Assembly: GCF_000807855.2 (NCBI RefSeq)
Contig: NZ_JRYR02000002.1
Location: 1,145,429-1,209,428, forward strand
Direction of reading: 5' to 3'
Length of the DNA: 64,000 nucleotides
From: Flammeovirga pacifica
GTDB taxonomy: Bacteria; Bacteroidota; Bacteroidia; Cytophagales; Flammeovirgaceae
Of the stretch, positions 38,815-48,685 are shown piece by piece. The stretch's first letter is position 1, and the number at the start of each line of letters is the position of its first letter. The position numbers were made by a program, and so were the translations under genes. The notes below the pieces were generated by a model that was given only the letters and a program-made list of their open reading frames with translations, ran no database searches and was not told the DNA's origin.

Positions 38815-39659
38815 TATACTCCACTATATGCGTTAAAACCACCATCGATAGGAATACAAATTCCTGTAACAAAAGAAGAAACATCAGAACATAAATAAAG
38901 AACTGCTCCTTGAATATCTTCTGGCTCTCCAAATTTTGCCATTGGAGTACCGTTCACAATTTTTTGTCCTCTTTCTGTAAAAGAACCATCTTTATTGGTG
39001 ACTAAAAATCTATTTTGATCTGTAATAAAGAAACCTGGAGCTATTGCATTCACTCTAATTTCTTGTGGTGCCATATGCATCGCTAACCACTCTGTGAAAT
39101 TATTGATTGACGCTTTTGCCGCTGAGTAAGCAGGTATTTTAGTTAAAGGTTTAAAAGCATTCATTGATGATATATTCAATACCACTCCTTTATTTCCTTC
39201 TCCTACCATATCTTTAGTGAAAACCATTGAAGGTAGAAGTGTTCCTTTAAAATTAAGATCAAACACAAAGTCAAAACCTTCTAGATCTAAATCAAAGAAA
39301 GTACCCTCATCTTCTGCATCAAACATTTGCTCTACTTTGGTAGTAGCTTTTGGATGATTACCTCCTGCTCCGTTAACCAAGATGTCTATTTGTCCTAGTT
39401 CTTGATTGATCTTTTCTTTAGCATCAATTAAAGATTGCTTATTCAATACATTTGCTGCTACGCCAAGGTTTTGATTACCAAACTCCTTTGTTAATGACAA
39501 TGCTGTATCCTTTGCTTTTTCTTGATCAAGATCTAGTATGGCTATTTTTGCACCATGTGTTGCAAATGCCTTACAAATACTAAGTCCTAATACTCCTGCT
39601 CCTCCTGTAACAACAGTTACTTTATCTTTTAAATCAGAAAATGTTAGCCCAGTCATCAT
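38814..39659 (-). CDS. SDR-family D-mannonate oxidoreductase (fructuronate reductase)
   Basis: 281 residues. A Rossmann nucleotide-binding motif [11 protein letters not shown] is at 18-28. The catalytic set is Ser164 or Ser165, Tyr178 and Lys182 (YSAAK). The insert [21 protein letters not shown] after the NGAGG motif is typical of the SDR-type UxuB of the Bacillus YjmF kind. It would reduce fructuronate to mannonate, the step between UxaC and UxuA. It is the first gene of the operon, with ATGATG at its start. Confidence 0.88.
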   Translation of the reverse strand: MMTGLTFSDLKDKVTVVTGGAGVLGLSICKAFATHGAKIAILDLDQEKAKDTALSLTKEFGNQNLGVAANVLNKQSLIDAKEKINQELGQIDILVNGAGGNHPKATTKVEQMFDAEDEGTFFDLDLEGFDFVFDLNFKGTLLPSMVFTKDMVGEGNKGVVLNISSMNAFKPLTKIPAYSAAKASINNFTEWLAMHMAPQEIRVNAIAPGFFITDQNRFLVTNKDGSFTERGQKIVNGTPMAKFGEPEDIQGAVLYLCSDVSSFVTGICIPIDGGFNAYSGV

Positions 39660-39685
39660 TATGTGTTATTAATTATTATTAAATC

Positions 39686-39696
39686 ATGTATTACAT
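39686..39696. promoter_or_regulatory. Palindromic site ATGTATTACAT, copy 1
   Basis: A perfect 11-base palindrome around a central T, 27 bases upstream of the SDR start. Copies 2 and 3 share the core ATGTATTACA. The odd-length, T-centred symmetry is more like operators of GntR-type regulators than LacI-type ones. Confidence 0.5.
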
Positions 39697-40044
39697 CATA
39701 AATGTACATGATTATGATTATTAAATGCAAATATATACTACCTAAATTACTTATTTTTATCAAAAAATGTTGTTTTACACGCAAATCTATCCATTAAGGA
39801 TTATAGAAAACAATTATTAGCACAAAAAAAAACCCCAAAAAAGCAATAAGCCTTTTTGCGGTCCGAATTTGTTTGTTAACTGTCCTATAATAACTGTCCT
39901 AAATTATAATGAAATGATTGTCTGTAGTTTAGTTGTTAAAAACTATTATTGGATTTACACTTCTAAATCAATTAATGAATGAATAAAACTTAAATTTTTT
40001 GAAAAACTTCTGTCTAATAACGTGTAACTTTTTTCATCTTAATG

Positions 40045-40055
40045 ATGTATTACAC
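40045..40055. promoter_or_regulatory. Palindromic site ATGTATTACAC, copy 2
   Basis: Preceded by ATG as in copy 3, so the shared string is ATGATGTATTACAC. It lies about 385 bases upstream of the SDR start. Confidence 0.45.
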
Positions 40056-40118
40056 TACAAATATATGCTATTAAGTACCACAAAAACAAAATTTATGTAA
40101 ATATTTTTTAATAAAATG

Positions 40119-40129
40119 ATGTATTACAC
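40119..40129. promoter_or_regulatory. Palindromic site ATGTATTACAC, copy 3
   Basis: The same 14-base string ATGATGTATTACAC as copy 2, 74 bases further on. It is also close to the end of the GH2 transcript. Confidence 0.45.
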
Positions 40130-40167
40130 GCTTTTTATGTGAAATAAATGAATAAATTAACACAAAA

Positions 40168-40206
40168 AGACCTCAAATATGACCAAATGGGTCTTATTTG
40201 AGATCT
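40168..40206 (-). terminator. Terminator after the GH2 gene of the second Sus unit
   Basis: A 17-base stem with two mismatches: AGATCTCAAATAAGACC (minus, 40206-40190) pairs with GGTCATATTTGAGGTCT (40184-40168). A TTTTTGTG run follows on the minus strand. It ends the SusC-SusD-GH88-GH2 transcript about 70 bases after the stop. Confidence 0.8.
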
Positions 40207-40274
40207 AATGTATCTACAAATAAAATGGATGATACATCACTGCCATTCCACATTATATTCGATGAACTCGGGTA

Positions 40275-42683
40275 TTATTGTTCTACTGTATTGTTTTCCA
40301 GTTTCACTTCAATATAAGTTCCTTTAAAATTTTGATTTAAAACACCTAATTGAAGCTTTTGGGCTGATGCATGTGGCTGTACTTCTATGACCGCTTTTCC
40401 ATTGGCCATTTTAATGGATGCACTTCCATTTGGAGTACCTTGATTTTGTATCAGTTCTCCTCCATTCAAGCATTGAAAATAGACCCTTTCTTCATAATCT
40501 AAACACCTTCTACCTTCTTTATCTCTTGTTACGGCGATTAATAAATAACGACCATTTTCCATAAGTTGAGTGCTAAGTTGTATTTCATAAGGTGTCCCAG
40601 CTTTTTCAAAACTATAATTTACCACCATAGAATCTCTGGAAACTTCTACCTCATTCTCGTCGTAACCTATACAGAAAAGCTTATTTTCTCCTTCTTCAAA
40701 CTGTATATCCCAATTTAAACCACACGCAGGAAACTCCTTTATGTTACGCTGTTTAATTCCTTGGCTCTTACCGTTATGGAAGAATTCTACTTTTGCATTA
40801 TTACTGTAAACACATACATTTCTTGGTCGCCCCTTTTTACCCGATCGTTCTGTCCAAGTATGGGACTCTATATAAGAAAATGGTTCATCTGACCAATAAC
40901 TTTTAAATACATAAAATGCATCTTTGGGGTTACCTGCTCTATCCAATAGTCCTTTTTGATTCATATAAGGGATATCATTTTCTGGACGTAAAGGGGTACC
41001 AAAATCTTTAAATGCCCACTGTGCATTTCCCACAAAGTCGGGATGTGTTTCACTTACACTCAAATACCAATCAAAAAGATCTACGATGTAGTTTTCACTC
41101 CAATCACCTATTTTAGAGATACTTTTCACTTCTATTTGATTGACTTCTTCTTCCCAATGGTCAGCTTGTATCACTCCTTCACCAGTAATTGGATTTTCTG
41201 TGTGTCTGCCTAAATGACTAGACCCTCCATATTCCATATGGAAAAAGTGATTATAATCTTGGATTGACTTATCCACTACCGTCTTATAATTTGTGTAAGC
41301 ACCACTGTACCAGCCAGACCATATTGATGGACTAAAAACATCAACAATCTTGGCTCCATCATAATACTTTCTGATGGCTGTTTTACGAGTAGGATCTAAT
41401 GTATGCGACAAATCATTCATTTCTGTTAAGAATGCATTCATTTTATTCACATCATCTCCCCCTTCAAAATCAGGTAGCCAATAGATTTCATTACCCAAAG
41501 ACCAAATGATAATACTAGGATGATTATAATTTTGATCAATCATCTCTTTCAGCATTTGCTTGGTATTGGCTTTCCATGTTTCATCTCCGACACCACCTCT
41601 ACACCAAGGCACTTCATCCCACACTAGAATACCTAATTCATCACAAGCTTTATATATTTCTGGATCTTGAGGGTAATGGGCTAATCTCACAAAGTTGGCT
41701 CCCATGCTTTTAATCATTTCCATGTCTTTTCGGTGGAGTGCATTACTCATAGCTGCACCTACGCCAGCATGTTCCTCATGTCTGTGAGTACCTCTTAATA
41801 ATAATCGTTCTCCATTTAAATAAAATGGGCCATTCTTTTTAAATTCAAACCATCTCACCCCAAATGATGTAGATAATTGATCACTGGTATCTTTTTTATC
41901 ATGTAATACCACATTTACAGAATAGAGATGAGGGGATGATGTACTCCACAAAGTAGGATCAGTCAATACCAATTGCTCTTTGATATTATTGTCTGCTTTC
42001 GTTTTTACGGTCGCGACAATATTCCCTTTCGGGTCTTTTACTGAAATACGAATTGAGGTTTTGTGTTGTAGTACACCATCTAGTTGAACAGAAAGGTCTA
42101 TTACTGCTTTTTTATGAGATACTTCTCCAAGAGTGACCTTTACATCTTCCACATATACTGGGCTTACCGTTTTTAGCCATACATCTCTAGTAATGCCTCC
42201 GTAGATAAAAAAATCTGATTTTTGAGAAGGGATGATTTGAGGATTATAACTGTTATCGACTTTGACTAAAATTTCATTATCTCCTTCAGTAAGGAATTCT
42301 GTCATTTCAATTTCAAAACCTATGTAACCACCAATATGTTGCCCTGCCTTTTTTCCATTGACAAATACTTCAGTAGTTATATTTGATCCTTCAAAATAAA
42401 TAAACCTCCTTTGATTATCTAGTTTATCAAAATGCAATACTTTTTTATACCAACTTAAAGACCTTCTATAACCTGGTACAGCATCTATCACATCTTTATC
42501 ATTCCAAGTATGAGGAAGATGAATAGATTCCCAAGAACCAGATGAAGACACTTCTTTCACATCTTCAATAGGTTGCTCTAAATAATACCACCCTTTGTTT
42601 ATATTTTTTATCTCTCTGGCATTCGTAATTGTTGTACACATTAGTGTAAAAACCATAAGAACCAGTACATACACTTTCTCCAT
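40275..42683 (-). CDS. GH2 glycoside hydrolase (beta-galactosidase/beta-glucuronidase type)
   Basis: 802 residues from the ATG at 42683; a GTG three codons upstream is possible. Signal peptide MEKVYVLVLMVFTLMCTTITNA. The sugar-binding domain shows LPHTWNDKDV, and the barrel opens RGTHRHEEHAG. The acid/base lies in WSLGNEIYW (Glu399) and the likely nucleophile in HMEYGG (Glu484). A C-terminal DUF4982-like domain is present (NNAKVEFFHNGKSQGIKQR). It is the last gene of the HTCS-linked unit and directly follows GH88. Together these suggest removal of an unsaturated uronate by GH88 and of a beta-linked sugar by this enzyme. Confidence 0.9.
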   Translation of the reverse strand: MEKVYVLVLMVFTLMCTTITNAREIKNINKGWYYLEQPIEDVKEVSSSGSWESIHLPHTWNDKDVIDAVPGYRRSLSWYKKVLHFDKLDNQRRFIYFEGSNITTEVFVNGKKAGQHIGGYIGFEIEMTEFLTEGDNEILVKVDNSYNPQIIPSQKSDFFIYGGITRDVWLKTVSPVYVEDVKVTLGEVSHKKAVIDLSVQLDGVLQHKTSIRISVKDPKGNIVATVKTKADNNIKEQLVLTDPTLWSTSSPHLYSVNVVLHDKKDTSDQLSTSFGVRWFEFKKNGPFYLNGERLLLRGTHRHEEHAGVGAAMSNALHRKDMEMIKSMGANFVRLAHYPQDPEIYKACDELGILVWDEVPWCRGGVGDETWKANTKQMLKEMIDQNYNHPSIIIWSLGNEIYWLPDFEGGDDVNKMNAFLTEMNDLSHTLDPTRKTAIRKYYDGAKIVDVFSPSIWSGWYSGAYTNYKTVVDKSIQDYNHFFHMEYGGSSHLGRHTENPITGEGVIQADHWEEEVNQIEVKSISKIGDWSENYIVDLFDWYLSVSETHPDFVGNAQWAFKDFGTPLRPENDIPYMNQKGLLDRAGNPKDAFYVFKSYWSDEPFSYIESHTWTERSGKKGRPRNVCVYSNNAKVEFFHNGKSQGIKQRNIKEFPACGLNWDIQFEEGENKLFCIGYDENEVEVSRDSMVVNYSFEKAGTPYEIQLSTQLMENGRYLLIAVTRDKEGRRCLDYEERVYFQCLNGGELIQNQGTPNGSASIKMANGKAVIEVQPHASAQKLQLGVLNQNFKGTYIEVKLENNTVEQ

Positions 42684-42695
42684 CCTCTTCACTTT

Positions 42696-43892
42696 TTACA
42701 TGTTTATTTCCAATGATTTTCTTCTTTTTATCGCTTCTAGAAAATAGTAATCTGCATAAGCTATTGATGTATCAATCTCATCATTTTTGGGCCAATCCCC
42801 TGTACTATGATCTAAAATAAATGGTGCATCAATGTTATTTAATACATACTGTTCATTCCCTAAAGAAGTGAGAATCTCATCTGCATAAATGAGGTAAGCA
42901 TCTTCATTAGTATAAGTATAGAGTTCGTATAAAGCAGATGCATATATTGAAGCCGATGAAACATCTCTAAAAGCATTTGGAATTTTAGGTGCATGCATAT
43001 CCCAATAAGGCACCTTATCTTCAGGCATATTAGGTTGATTCATAATGAAACTAGCTATTTTCTGTGCGTGTTTTAGGAAACGCTCATCTTTTGTATAGCG
43101 ATAACACATTGTAAATCCATACAAACCCCAACCTTGTCCTCTAGACCAAACTGAATTGACATTTAAACCTTGATGGGTCAAAAAGTTTTCTACTTCACCA
43201 GTTTTAGGATTGTAGTCTAAAACATGATAACAACTGTTGTCTTCTCTGTAATGATTTTGCATGGTATTCTCTGCATGAGAAACTGCAATATCATGGAATG
43301 AAGAGTCGCCAGAAATTAAAGAGGCTTCAAATAGTAACTCTAAGTTCATCATATTATCAATAATCACAGGATAGGTCCATCGGTCTTGACCGAAATCCCA
43401 TGATTTAATACAACCTACTTCTGGGTTAAATCGAGTACTTAAAGTTTTAGCACTTTGTAGAAGTACTTCCTCCAAATGTTTGTTTTTAGAGACTTTATAT
43501 GCTTCTCCAATACTACAAAACACTTTAAAACCCATATCATGAGTACCTGCATTCCATTGTTCTTTCTCTACATAAGGCAACCATAAATTGGCCTGATCTA
43601 GAAAAATGGAATCCCCAGTGATATGAAACATCTGAATTAGAGAACCTGGGTAGAAACCACACGTCCAATCTTTTGAGGGTCTTTTTCTGGTCACCCCGTC
43701 TTTCTCGAGGCTACGAGGGAAACTAACGGAATCTACCTTGTATTTGAGCATGTTAGGAACTCGAGCATCAACGCTCGAGTTCCAAATTTCATAATGCTCA
43801 TTTGCTTTTGCTGTATCCCCTCCGGTATTATTTCCGTTACTTGCTGCACATCCAAACAGCACAATTCCTATTAAGCATTTAAAATAATTCAT
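42696..43892 (-). CDS. GH88 unsaturated glucuronyl hydrolase lipoprotein
   Basis: 398 residues. Lipobox at Cys15 (VLFGC). The (alpha/alpha)6 barrel has DWTCGFYPGSL, HDMGF with Asp119, IIDNMMNLELL with Asp179, WSRGQGWGLYGF and RDVSSASIYASAL. Asp119 and Asp179 are 60 apart, close to the spacing of the two catalytic aspartates of known unsaturated glucuronyl hydrolases. It hydrates and releases the 4,5-unsaturated uronate left by lyases, yielding the substrate of KduI. It starts 4 bases after SusD. A strong perfect hairpin lies inside its early coding sequence. Confidence 0.93.
   Translation of the reverse strand: MNYFKCLIGIVLFGCAASNGNNTGGDTAKANEHYEIWNSSVDARVPNMLKYKVDSVSFPRSLEKDGVTRKRPSKDWTCGFYPGSLIQMFHITGDSIFLDQANLWLPYVEKEQWNAGTHDMGFKVFCSIGEAYKVSKNKHLEEVLLQSAKTLSTRFNPEVGCIKSWDFGQDRWTYPVIIDNMMNLELLFEASLISGDSSFHDIAVSHAENTMQNHYREDNSCYHVLDYNPKTGEVENFLTHQGLNVNSVWSRGQGWGLYGFTMCYRYTKDERFLKHAQKIASFIMNQPNMPEDKVPYWDMHAPKIPNAFRDVSSASIYASALYELYTYTNEDAYLIYADEILTSLGNEQYVLNNIDAPFILDHSTGDWPKNDEIDTSIAYADYYFLEAIKRRKSLEINM
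43756..43783. other. Perfect GC-rich inverted repeat inside the GH88 gene
   Basis: GGAACTCGAGC (43756-43766) and GCTCGAGTTCC (43773-43783) form an 11-bp stem with a 6-base loop, about 110 bases after the GH88 start codon. It is far more GC-rich than its surroundings. No T tract follows, so it is not a plain terminator. Confidence 0.7.
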
Positions 43893-43896
43893 AAAT

Positions 43897-45468
43897 CTAG
43901 TAACCTTGATTTTGAGAAATATTTGGCATTCTATCTACATCTTGTTGATACTTTGGCATCAAGTAATCTTTCGAAGGATCAAATGCTTGTTGCTCCAATC
44001 CATTTGCCCCAAAAGCTTCTGGGCCTAATTGAAGACGCTTGATATCATACCATCTACCAAATTCAAATGCCAGCTCTAATCTTCTTTCTTCTAAAACTGC
44101 TGTTCTAAAATCATCTTGAGACAATCCACCAGAAATATTCACTGGATAAGCACTGTCGTTAGATCCATCTGTATCTAATTCTCTTCTTGCTCTTTCACGT
44201 ACAGTATTAATATAACCTTGTGCTTCAGCCGTTGGACCGCTAGTTTCGTTTAACGCCTCTGCCGCAATTAATAATACTTCTGCATATCTCATGACTGGAT
44301 AATCAATTTCAGAATCTCTACCATTTCTACCTGCAGGAGTACCTGCTTCTCCACTCGCCCTAAAGTATTTCGCTATATAAGGTCTAGCTACATTTCTTGT
44401 ATCTGCTGTTGGGAAATCCGTAAAAGGTATCATTTCACCTTTAAACATTATTGTAGTATCAAAACTTACAGAACGACGATAATCTTTTTCATCCCAAGTC
44501 TCAAATACTTTTAGAGACGGCACTGCAACACTCCATCCATCATTAAAGCTAAAACGCTCATCTTTTCTAGGACCAGTAACCGGTGCCATAAAATCTGTAG
44601 CTGCATTTCCACCTCCTAAAGAGCTAGGAACACCTGCACCATCACCCCCTTTAGAATCAATCTCAAACAATACTTCATTAGAAGCACCTGCAATTGACGG
44701 ATCAAAAAGAGCAGCAAAATCTCCTTCCAAATTGTAGTTAAATGTACCGCTATTATCAATCACATATTTTGCTTCTTGATAGGCCTTTTCATATTCTCCT
44801 ACAGTTAAATACACAGAAGCTAAAAAGCCTGCTGCTGTACCTTTACCAGGACGAGATCTCATGCTTGGCTGATCGGGCAACCATTGTTTAGCAAACTCAA
44901 GGTCTTCGATAATACCTGCATAAACCACCTCTTCAGGAACCTCTTGCATATTGTAAGCATCATCCGGATTAGTAATACCTTCGTCCACATAAGGTAGAGC
45001 ACCAAATAATCTCACAAAATTGTAATAGATAAATGCTCTTAAAAAGTAGGCCTCAGCTACAACCTCATTGACTTTTTCTTCATCTCCGTTCACAATCTTT
45101 GCCCCTTCAATAGCTACATTTACTGCACCAATAATCTCATGACCTTTTGGCCAAAAAGCCGAAACCATACCATTATTTGCGCTCATACTCATTTGGTCTA
45201 CTTCTATTCTTCTACTCGAAGTACCCATATCACCAATGGTAGCCATATCACCTCTTAACAATAATGTTAATGGTAATTTTCTTCCCCAAAATGCCTCATG
45301 TCCTAATAGTGAATAGCCACCATTTACACTCAACATCAAATCAGATGGTGTATTAAATAATTCCCCAGGAGATAGTACACCTACTGGTTTTTCTTCTAGA
45401 TTATCACAAGAGTAATTCATCATTACACCTAAGGATAATAAGATGATATATATAAATTTATTTTTCAT
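43897..45468 (-). CDS. SusD/RagB-family glycan-binding lipoprotein (second pair)
   Basis: 523 residues from the ATG at 45468. A longer frame would start with TTG at 45513 and overlap SusC; the ATG gives a good lipoprotein signal (MKNKFIYIILLSLGVMMNYSC). Further motifs: VVAEAYFLRAFIYYNFVRLFGALPYV, MRYAEVLLIAAEALNETSG and VLEERRLELAFEFGRWYDIKRL, all typical of SusD. It pairs with the SusC gene that ends 22 bases upstream. Confidence 0.95.
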   Translation of the reverse strand: MKNKFIYIILLSLGVMMNYSCDNLEEKPVGVLSPGELFNTPSDLMLSVNGGYSLLGHEAFWGRKLPLTLLLRGDMATIGDMGTSSRRIEVDQMSMSANNGMVSAFWPKGHEIIGAVNVAIEGAKIVNGDEEKVNEVVAEAYFLRAFIYYNFVRLFGALPYVDEGITNPDDAYNMQEVPEEVVYAGIIEDLEFAKQWLPDQPSMRSRPGKGTAAGFLASVYLTVGEYEKAYQEAKYVIDNSGTFNYNLEGDFAALFDPSIAGASNEVLFEIDSKGGDGAGVPSSLGGGNAATDFMAPVTGPRKDERFSFNDGWSVAVPSLKVFETWDEKDYRRSVSFDTTIMFKGEMIPFTDFPTADTRNVARPYIAKYFRASGEAGTPAGRNGRDSEIDYPVMRYAEVLLIAAEALNETSGPTAEAQGYINTVRERARRELDTDGSNDSAYPVNISGGLSQDDFRTAVLEERRLELAFEFGRWYDIKRLQLGPEAFGANGLEQQAFDPSKDYLMPKYQQDVDRMPNISQNQGY

Positions 45469-45490
45469 TTTATTATTGATTAGTAGTGAA

Positions 45491-48400
45491 TTAAAGACCG
45501 ATATTGATACCAAAAGTGTATCCTTTTACATTAGGATAACTACCATAGTCTGCTCCTAAATTTCTATTCGAGTTCGAACCGCTTCCGTAACCTACTTCAG
45601 GGTCTAAACCAGGGTAATCTGTAAATGTTAGTAAGTTTTGAGCACTAGCATAAACACGTAATGATCTAAGCTTGATTTTCTTGATCGCAGTTTTTGGGAA
45701 AGTATACCCTAAAGCAACGTTCTTTAATCTGATAAAGCTTGCATCATAAATAAATCGATCAGACATTCTGTAAGGTCTAGCGGTATTAGCTCTTGGAATA
45801 TCCGTGTTTCTATTTTCAGGAGTCCAACGGTTTAATGCGGCAGTAGTTGAATTACCTTTACCCGACATTGTTTCTAACTCCATGTGCGTGTAACTCACCA
45901 TATCTTGTCCGTGAGCACCTTGGATATAAAGGTTTAAATCAAAGTTTTTGTATCTGAAACTGTTGTTTAAAGACCAAGTAAAATCAGGGTTAGGATCACC
46001 AATGATTTCTCTGTCATCTGCATTTAATTCTCCATCACCATTTAAGTCTGCAAAACGCTCTCCTCCAGCTTCATTTTCAAAACCAGAACCTTCAATAAAG
46101 TTATCACCTTCTTGATATACACCTAAATATCTGTATCCGTAAAATACTCCTACAGGTTGACCTTCCACTAATAACTGAGTATCATCACCTAACAACATAT
46201 GTGCAGGAGAATTACCATAGAATTCAGTAGAGTCAGGCAAAGATGTTACTTGGTTTCTGTTACGAGAGAATACAAATTCAGTATCCCATTCAAACTCACC
46301 TACTAGGTTGTTAGTACGTAACATGATTTCAAAACCTGAGTTATTTACTGAACCTACATTTTGTAATTGTCCTTTTAAACCTGCAACAGTTGGTAATTGT
46401 CTAAAGAACAATAAGTCTTCTGTGTTTTTATCGTAGTAATCGGCAGATAAAGTTACTCTACCATTCACAATCCCTACATCTACCCCAATATCCACTTGTG
46501 AAGTAGTTTCCCAAGTAAGGTCTGGAGAAGCGAAGTTACCAATCTTAAGAGCGTTCTGCCCTGGATCGATTGAATAAGTAGGATCTAAACGAGCCAATGA
46601 TTGATAAGGATCGATTGCCTGATTACCAGAGATACCATAACTCGCTCTCAGTTTAAATTCAGAAAACTTATCTAGGTTTTGCATAAAGGCTTCTTGATTG
46701 ATGTCCCAAGCAACGGCTGCAGACGGAAAGAATGCCCATTTTTGATTTTCTGCAAAATTAGAAGCACCATCATATCTAGCAGTTACCGTAAAAATATACT
46801 TGTTATTAAGAGTATAATTTGCTCTAGAATAGAAAGACATAATGCTTGATTCCGTCAGTGCTGAAGAAGGTGTATTGGGTGTACCTCCTTGCTGAAGTGC
46901 CCAAAAACTACCCGAATTTGAAATCATATTTTGAGAAGATACTGAAGAAAATTCTTCCGATTCTTTTTGATATGAGAAACCATTCACCCAATTTAAACGA
47001 TGCTTATCCGTTTCTTTTTTAATAGTGAAATAGTTCTCAGTTAATACTGATGAATTCTTTCTATTCTGTATACCAGCTAATCCGTTGGCGTTTTCACCTT
47101 TGATTAAGGTAGTAGGCCAGAATTCTCCTTCTCTAGAGTTAGTTACTCCTAAACCTAATGTTGTTTTAAAATTTAACCAATGAGCAAATTTAAAATCCAA
47201 GTAAGTATTTGATTGTAAACGATCGGTTACTTTCTCTCTAGTATACTCTTTAGTCATGGCTACAGGGTTGTCAATTTCATCACCCACTGTAGACACTGTA
47301 TAATTTCCGTTTGCATCATAAATCCCTAAATCAGGGTTAAACCTAAAAGCAGAACTAATCACACCTGCATTACCTGAACCACCAGATGTTTCTTGTGTAT
47401 TTACACCATTGGTTGTTCCTCTTCTAGCATAAACACTAACACCTGCTTTTACCCAGCTCGATAGATTTACATTCACATTAGAATTAATAGAATATCTCTT
47501 AAATCCAGAGCTTTCCAAAATACCTTTTTGATCAAAATAAGTACCTGAAATGTAATATTTCACATTCTCTGAACCACCACTTACTGATACTTGAGTATTT
47601 GAAATTCCTCCTGTTTTAAAAATCTCATCCTGCCAATCTGTATTGCTTCCTTGATAATCATAATCTTGAAAATCATTCATGTAACTAGCAAACTGCTGAC
47701 CGTTCAATAAGTCTAACTTATTAGACGCTTGTTGTGTAGTGTACGAAGTGTTAACATCCACCTTTACTTCACCAGATGTACCATTTTTAGTAGTAATCAA
47801 GATCACACCGTTGGCACCTCTAGATCCATAAATTGCTGTAGAAGAAGCATCCTTTAGAATTTCCATAGAGGCAATATCTTCCGCAGGAGGCATTTCACCA
47901 CCTACAAAACCATCTACTACAATTAAAGGGTTACTACTAGCATTAATTGATGTCCCCCCTCTTACTTTAATGTTGAAACCTGCTCCAGGTTGTCCTCCAT
48001 TTGCTGATGAAATTTGAACACCTGCTGCTCTACCTTGTAATCCTTCTACTGCAGAAGAAACCGGGTAAGCTGCTAAGTCTTCTGATTTTACAGAGGCAAC
48101 AGAGCCAGATACATCACTTTTACGAACAGCTCCATAACCAACTACCACCACTTCTTCTAATGATTCTGTGTGTGTAGGTAAAGCCACATTAATAACAGTT
48201 CTACTTCCTACTGTTACTCTTTGCGATTCGTAACCAATAAAGGAAATCAATAGAATGTCTTCCGCTTTGGCTTCAATAGTAAAGCTACCATCCATTTTAG
48301 TGATGACGCCATTTGTAGTTCCCTCAATAGCCACAGAAACTCCAGGTAAACCCATTTTATCATCTTCTGCAGTAATAGTACCGGTGATAAATTTCACCTC

Positions 48401-48493
48401 AGAAGATGTTTGTGCTTGGGCGTTTAAACACAAAAAGAAAAAAATAGCATAGGCCAAATAGCGAACCTTTGAAAGTCGATTTTTCAATCTCAT
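45491..48493 (-). CDS. SusC/RagA-family TonB-dependent transporter (second pair)
   Basis: 1000 residues. Signal peptide ends LNAQAQ. A carboxypeptidase-regulatory-like domain (GTITAEDDKMGLPGVSVAIEGT) is followed by the plug with VVVGYGAVRKSDVSGS and STAIYGSRGANGVILITTK, then the barrel. It begins 192 bases after the HTCS gene and is probably switched on by it. The first SusC (30620-33697) has a similar plan but clearly different sequence, so the two pairs are not a recent duplication. Confidence 0.95.
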   Translation of the reverse strand: MRLKNRLSKVRYLAYAIFFFLCLNAQAQTSSEVKFITGTITAEDDKMGLPGVSVAIEGTTNGVITKMDGSFTIEAKAEDILLISFIGYESQRVTVGSRTVINVALPTHTESLEEVVVVGYGAVRKSDVSGSVASVKSEDLAAYPVSSAVEGLQGRAAGVQISSANGGQPGAGFNIKVRGGTSINASSNPLIVVDGFVGGEMPPAEDIASMEILKDASSTAIYGSRGANGVILITTKNGTSGEVKVDVNTSYTTQQASNKLDLLNGQQFASYMNDFQDYDYQGSNTDWQDEIFKTGGISNTQVSVSGGSENVKYYISGTYFDQKGILESSGFKRYSINSNVNVNLSSWVKAGVSVYARRGTTNGVNTQETSGGSGNAGVISSAFRFNPDLGIYDANGNYTVSTVGDEIDNPVAMTKEYTREKVTDRLQSNTYLDFKFAHWLNFKTTLGLGVTNSREGEFWPTTLIKGENANGLAGIQNRKNSSVLTENYFTIKKETDKHRLNWVNGFSYQKESEEFSSVSSQNMISNSGSFWALQQGGTPNTPSSALTESSIMSFYSRANYTLNNKYIFTVTARYDGASNFAENQKWAFFPSAAVAWDINQEAFMQNLDKFSEFKLRASYGISGNQAIDPYQSLARLDPTYSIDPGQNALKIGNFASPDLTWETTSQVDIGVDVGIVNGRVTLSADYYDKNTEDLLFFRQLPTVAGLKGQLQNVGSVNNSGFEIMLRTNNLVGEFEWDTEFVFSRNRNQVTSLPDSTEFYGNSPAHMLLGDDTQLLVEGQPVGVFYGYRYLGVYQEGDNFIEGSGFENEAGGERFADLNGDGELNADDREIIGDPNPDFTWSLNNSFRYKNFDLNLYIQGAHGQDMVSYTHMELETMSGKGNSTTAALNRWTPENRNTDIPRANTARPYRMSDRFIYDASFIRLKNVALGYTFPKTAIKKIKLRSLRVYASAQNLLTFTDYPGLDPEVGYGSGSNSNRNLGADYGSYPNVKGYTFGINIGL

Positions 48494-48578
48494 AATATTT
48501 AGTTTATAAATTCAATAAGTTTACTGAATTATCAAGCTTATTTATTGAAGAGTAATAGTTATTCATTTCATACTAAAA

Positions 48579-48596
48579 CGACATAATGAAATGTCG
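48579..48596. promoter_or_regulatory. Inverted repeat CGACAT-N6-ATGTCG upstream of SusC
   Basis: A 6-base inverted repeat in the HTCS-to-SusC gap, 86 bases before the SusC start. It could be a binding site for the AraC-type output domain of the HTCS or merely a small hairpin. HTCS sites are often direct rather than inverted repeats, which weakens the reading. Confidence 0.3.
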
Positions 48597-48685
48597 ATAT
48601 AACACTTGATAATTTTTAGGCAAGTAAGGCGGTGATAAGTTTAAAATTGTTCAAAAAAAGGGATAAAATAGTACAAAATAGCGTC

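Larger units (their letters stand above)
39660..40274. other. 615-base control region upstream of the uronate operon
   Basis: No gene. It holds three copies of the palindromic core TGTATTACA (listed separately). An inverted pair, AATCATGTA and TACATGATT, lies at 39682-39712 around the first copy. The terminator of the preceding GH2 gene is at its far end. Confidence 0.55.

Noticed and set aside
39823-39870. Candidate terminator with A and T runs upstream of the SDR gene
   Set aside because: The arms pair only loosely and a much better terminator for the preceding GH2 gene is at 40168-40206.
45469-45513. TTG start of the second SusD overlapping SusC
   Set aside because: The ATG at 45468 gives a lipoprotein signal and removes the overlap.
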